NCBI GenBank assembly: GCA_022793655.1
Contig: JAAWDG010000003.1
Location: 54,531-118,530, forward strand
From: Clostridiales bacterium
Lineage (GTDB): Bacteria > Bacillota > Clostridia > Oscillospirales > CAG-272
Direction of reading: 5' to 3'
Length of the DNA: 64,000 bases
The position numbers and the translations under genes were made by a program. The notes below the pieces were generated by a model. It saw nothing but the letters and a program-made list of their open reading frames with translations, did no database searches and was not told the origin of the DNA. Shown piece after piece: positions 61,908-64,000 of this stretch; position 1 is the first letter of the stretch; each line of letters begins with the position of its first letter.

Positions 61908-62660
61908 TTATGCAAGGGACAATTTTGTCACCTTTTGTAGAATGAACAAAAGGTCGCTCACGCCCGAGGCCCCGTCCCAATACTGATAGGTCTTGCTGTA
62001 GGTCCAGCTGGATTCACTGCTATGTGCCGTGGTCTTTTTGGTTAACCGCTGCAGACTGTCGTACACAAATGTATTGGTCTGGTCGCCCCAGCCGTTGGTA
62101 AAGCTCTTTTGCGTGCCGTTGCTGTTGTAGGTATTCTTGACCGTTTTCGCGGTGCCCGAGCCATCGTTGTAGGTATAGCCGGTCACCCGGTTCTCGGTGT
62201 CGTAGGTGAAGCTGAGCGAGGTTTTCACGCTGCCCGTATCCGAATCATAGGTATAGATAGATTTCACTCGCCCAATGCTGTCGTAGTCATAGTAGTAGCC
62301 CCGATATCGCAGCGGGTTGATGTTCATAATGTTCTTGGCACTGGTCACTACGCTGCCGTTTGCGTCCTTGACGGCCAGAATCTTGCCGTAGGCGTCGTAT
62401 TCATAGGTGCCCACCAGCGTGTTATCTGCCTTGCGCAGGGCCACAATGTCCCCCTGCGCGTTGGTGATGTAGTAATATCTCGTCGTCGTGTTGCCTTGGC
62501 TGTACTTAACCCCTTCAGGCACTCCGTTCTCATCATACACATACGAGAGCTGATAGGTATAGTCCCCGTCGTCCCATTCCTCTCGCATGAGCTGATCACC
62601 CACCCAGTCATATTCCCGGTATATGCTGTCTGATTTGCTCACACGGTGGCCATTGTATAA
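61908..62660 (-). pseudogene. Orphan RHS/YD-repeat fragment
   Basis: YD-repeat sequence (YREYDWVGDQLMREEWDDGD, RYYYITNAQGDIVALRKADN, TYEYDAYGKILAVKDANG). The frame continues upstream of GTG 62642 as LYNGHRV, an RHS peptide, until a stop at about 62660, so the 5' part is missing. At NPLRYRGYYYD, where an intact core would go to AETGFYCLQSRYYD, it switches to internal repeat sequence (YDSIGRVKSIYTYDSDTG), then ends abruptly. It is a truncated or recombined displaced tip; about 230 bp is nearly identical to the neighbouring RHS gene. Confidence 0.75.
62281..62512. repeat. Direct repeat shared with the RHS gene
   Basis: Nearly identical to 63770-64000 (for example GCAGCGGGTTGATGTTCATA). The two copies flank the 62675-63769 toxin-end module and could recombine to swap it. 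Confidence 0.8.
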
Positions 62661-62674
62661 TCAAAATTTTATTT

Positions 62675-63127
62675 TTATAGTTCCCCTCCACAATAATCGA
62701 TATATTTATAAACCTTTTTGCGCGCCAATCGATCCGCTTGAGTTTCATCAAGAGGTAGATCCTTTATCCATTGATAATAATGTGTAATCTCATGAGCCAA
62801 CGAAGCTAAAGTGGCACATTTGGCTGAAAACACATCTAATTCCTCAATGAGTTCTTCATAATCACCTGTTGCCAAACGAATATATGGAGAAACCTCTTGA
62901 TCAAAAGGCAGAAAAATACTGGCCACGACCTGTTCTTTTGTCTGCCCATTGATAATAAACTGACTTGCTTTAATATAAGCAATAACTTTAACAGGAAATA
63001 TATACGTTTGTCTAACCCATTTCACAAAGTCAAGAATGGCTGATCGAAGTTCTTTGTTAACCCCTTTTGAAAATCGTAGATAAATTCCCTCATTTTGCTG
63101 AGCATTCACTTTCCATAAATCTTTCAT
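62675..63127 (-). CDS. Small protein after the RHS gene with HEITH motif
   Basis: A 150-residue cytosolic protein: MKDLWKVNAQQNEGIYLRFS, FVKWVRQTYIFPVKVIAYIK, then SLAHEITHYYQWIKDLPLDE. HEITH fits the HExxH zinc-metalloprotease pattern, with a downstream Glu (ETQADRLARKKVYKY) as possible third ligand. It overlaps the RHS stop by 4 bp, the position of an immunity gene in RHS polymorphic-toxin loci. Whether it is immunity, a second effector or a processing protease cannot be told from sequence. Confidence 0.65.
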   Translation of the reverse strand: MKDLWKVNAQQNEGIYLRFSKGVNKELRSAILDFVKWVRQTYIFPVKVIAYIKASQFIINGQTKEQVVASIFLPFDQEVSPYIRLATGDYEELIEELDVFSAKCATLASLAHEITHYYQWIKDLPLDETQADRLARKKVYKYIDYCGGEL

Positions 63128-64000
63128 GACTCATCCCATTTCTCTGGTTCTATCATTTCGAATCCCTCTGCACGCTCAATGTTATTATCTGTAATTCTCT
63201 GACGAATTTCTTCAATTGGACTCTCTATACGTATAAAAGGCACCTCTATCTTATACTTTCTGTGATCTCTGCCAGGTGTATGCTTTTTCATCGATCTGTT
63301 TGGGTTTTTATTTGGATTTGACTTCCAACCGTCTTTCTGTCTGGATTTATTATTAACCTCTCTTCCTTGTTTTTTTCTATTAGGTTTTCCAATAGGGCCA
63401 CGTGTATCTTCAACATAATCGTCAGCTATTAGGTCACTCATATCATAAAAACGACGACCAGGTCGAGGGCTTACGATTGGTATTGTAGATGTAGATGAAG
63501 GAACGGTAATTGTCGATATTGATGAACCAAGGCTGCCTAATCCCGTTGCTGTACCCACTAATGACGGTGGCAATATTTGTGTAGTCGTACCTAATAAGAA
63601 TACAAATACTTCACCTGTAGCGTCAGCCCGATTTACTGGATTATCCCCACAATACGCGAACAAATTGAAGCCGGTGAAATCTTGACCGGTTATCAAAAAG
63701 CTATCCGGATTAATAAACCGACCGATTTCGGGATCATAGTACCGGCTCTGTAGGCAGTAGAAGCCGGTCTCGGCGTCGTAGTAGTATCCACGGTACCGCA
63801 GCGGGTTGATGTTCATAATGTTCTTGGCGCTGGTCACTATGTTTCCGTTTGCGTCCTTGACCGCCAGAATCTTGCCATAGGCGTCGTATTCATAGGTGCC
63901 CGCCAGCGTGTTGTCTGCCTTGCGCAGGGCCACAATGTCCCCCTGCGCGTTGGTGATGTAGTAATATCTCGTCGTCGTGTTGCCCTGGCTGTACTTTACC
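63124..64000 (-). CDS. RHS polymorphic toxin, C-terminal part (5' beyond the window)
   Basis: The frame is open to the right edge; 292 residues visible. Family core: YEYDAYGKILAVKDANGNIV, NPLRYRGYYYDAETGFYCLQ, SRYYDPEIGRFINPDSFL, GFNLFAYCGDNPVNRADATG: the conserved end of the RHS shell. The variable C-terminal tip follows (about 160 residues): a hydrophobic Ser/Thr linker, the strongly basic stretch PNRKKQGREVNNKSRQKDGW, then KKHTPGRDHRKYKIEVPFI. It is probably a nuclease-like toxin delivered after cleavage; the type is not recognised. Confidence 0.85.
   Translation of the reverse strand, partial: VKYSQGNTTTRYYYITNAQGDIVALRKADNTLAGTYEYDAYGKILAVKDANGNIVTSAKNIMNINPLRYRGYYYDAETGFYCLQSRYYDPEIGRFINPDSFLITGQDFTGFNLFAYCGDNPVNRADATGEVFVFLLGTTTQILPPSLVGTATGLGSLGSSISTITVPSSTSTIPIVSPRPGRRFYDMSDLIADDYVEDTRGPIGKPNRKKQGREVNNKSRQKDGWKSNPNKNPNRSMKKHTPGRDHRKYKIEVPFIRIESPIEEIRQRITDNNIERAEGFEMIEPEKWDES

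Overview
The window looks like chromosomal DNA of an anaerobic member of the Clostridia (Bacillota). Evidence: pyruvate:ferredoxin oxidoreductase (nifJ), DUF1836, DUF6062, DUF1934 and DUF4358 family genes, AGGAGG-type ribosome binding sites, sigma-A type promoters with 17-bp spacers, a dockerin-bearing secreted protein and a sortase-anchored adhesin. I cannot name a species. No rRNA, CRISPR array, prophage or transposase gene is visible. One tRNA (Leu, CAG) is present.

Layout. 1-2.5 kb: zinc-ribbon proteins. 2.6-5 kb: two ROK-fold sugar kinase genes. 5-9 kb, minus strand: mscL, then overlapping pduL-mrnC, then overlapping rbfA-nrnA-truB. 10.2-14.3 kb: an SbcCD-like yhaO / HAD nucleotidase / yhaN operon. 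14.4-15.6 kb: a divergent pair (unknown protein and XRE repressor) with two matched operators. 16-20 kb: three tandem lipoproteins and a membrane protein. 21.4-29.3 kb: a phosphoribosyltransferase, then a surface O-acyl-transfer cluster (MBOAT, DHHW, two AlgX-like proteins, DUF4358) and a convergent TraX-like gene. 29.5-33.1 kb: nifJ. 33.4-37.5 kb: a small FakA-like fragment, a dockerin protein, DUF6062 and an OGG-type glycosylase. 38-43.7 kb: DUF1836, prohibitin, PadR-DUF1700-DUF4097, an ACT protein and pdxST. 44.5-46.1 kb: a small regulator cassette (two XRE, AbrB, unknown) bracketed by inverted copies of a repeat. 46.8-50.7 kb: a membrane/CBM9-like fusion, an RNase M5-like gene, holA and DUF1934. 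50.8-59 kb: tRNA-Leu, a GyrI-like gene and a 2066-residue adhesin. 59.3-61.9 kb: MarR-MATE and an XRE regulator. 61.9-64 kb: an RHS polymorphic-toxin locus cut by the window edge.

Most long gene-free stretches hold two repeat families. Family L (five copies) is about 480-560 bp with long imperfect inverted arms, each carrying an AATTGACC...GGTCAATT palindrome. The core of one copy is flipped relative to its arms. Family S is a 115-bp unit of consecutive hairpins, tandem at 15.6-16.0 kb, where stems differ in sequence but keep pairing. These repeats, the bracketed regulator cassette and the structured leader of the adhesin are the least explained parts of the window.

Functionally the window mixes housekeeping genes (RNA maturation, DNA polymerase III delta, vitamin B6, pyruvate oxidation with PduL as a likely phosphotransacetylase) with cell-surface systems (polymer acylation, adhesin, dockerin protein, RHS toxin). 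Several small regulators sit beside palindromes that are probably their own operators.
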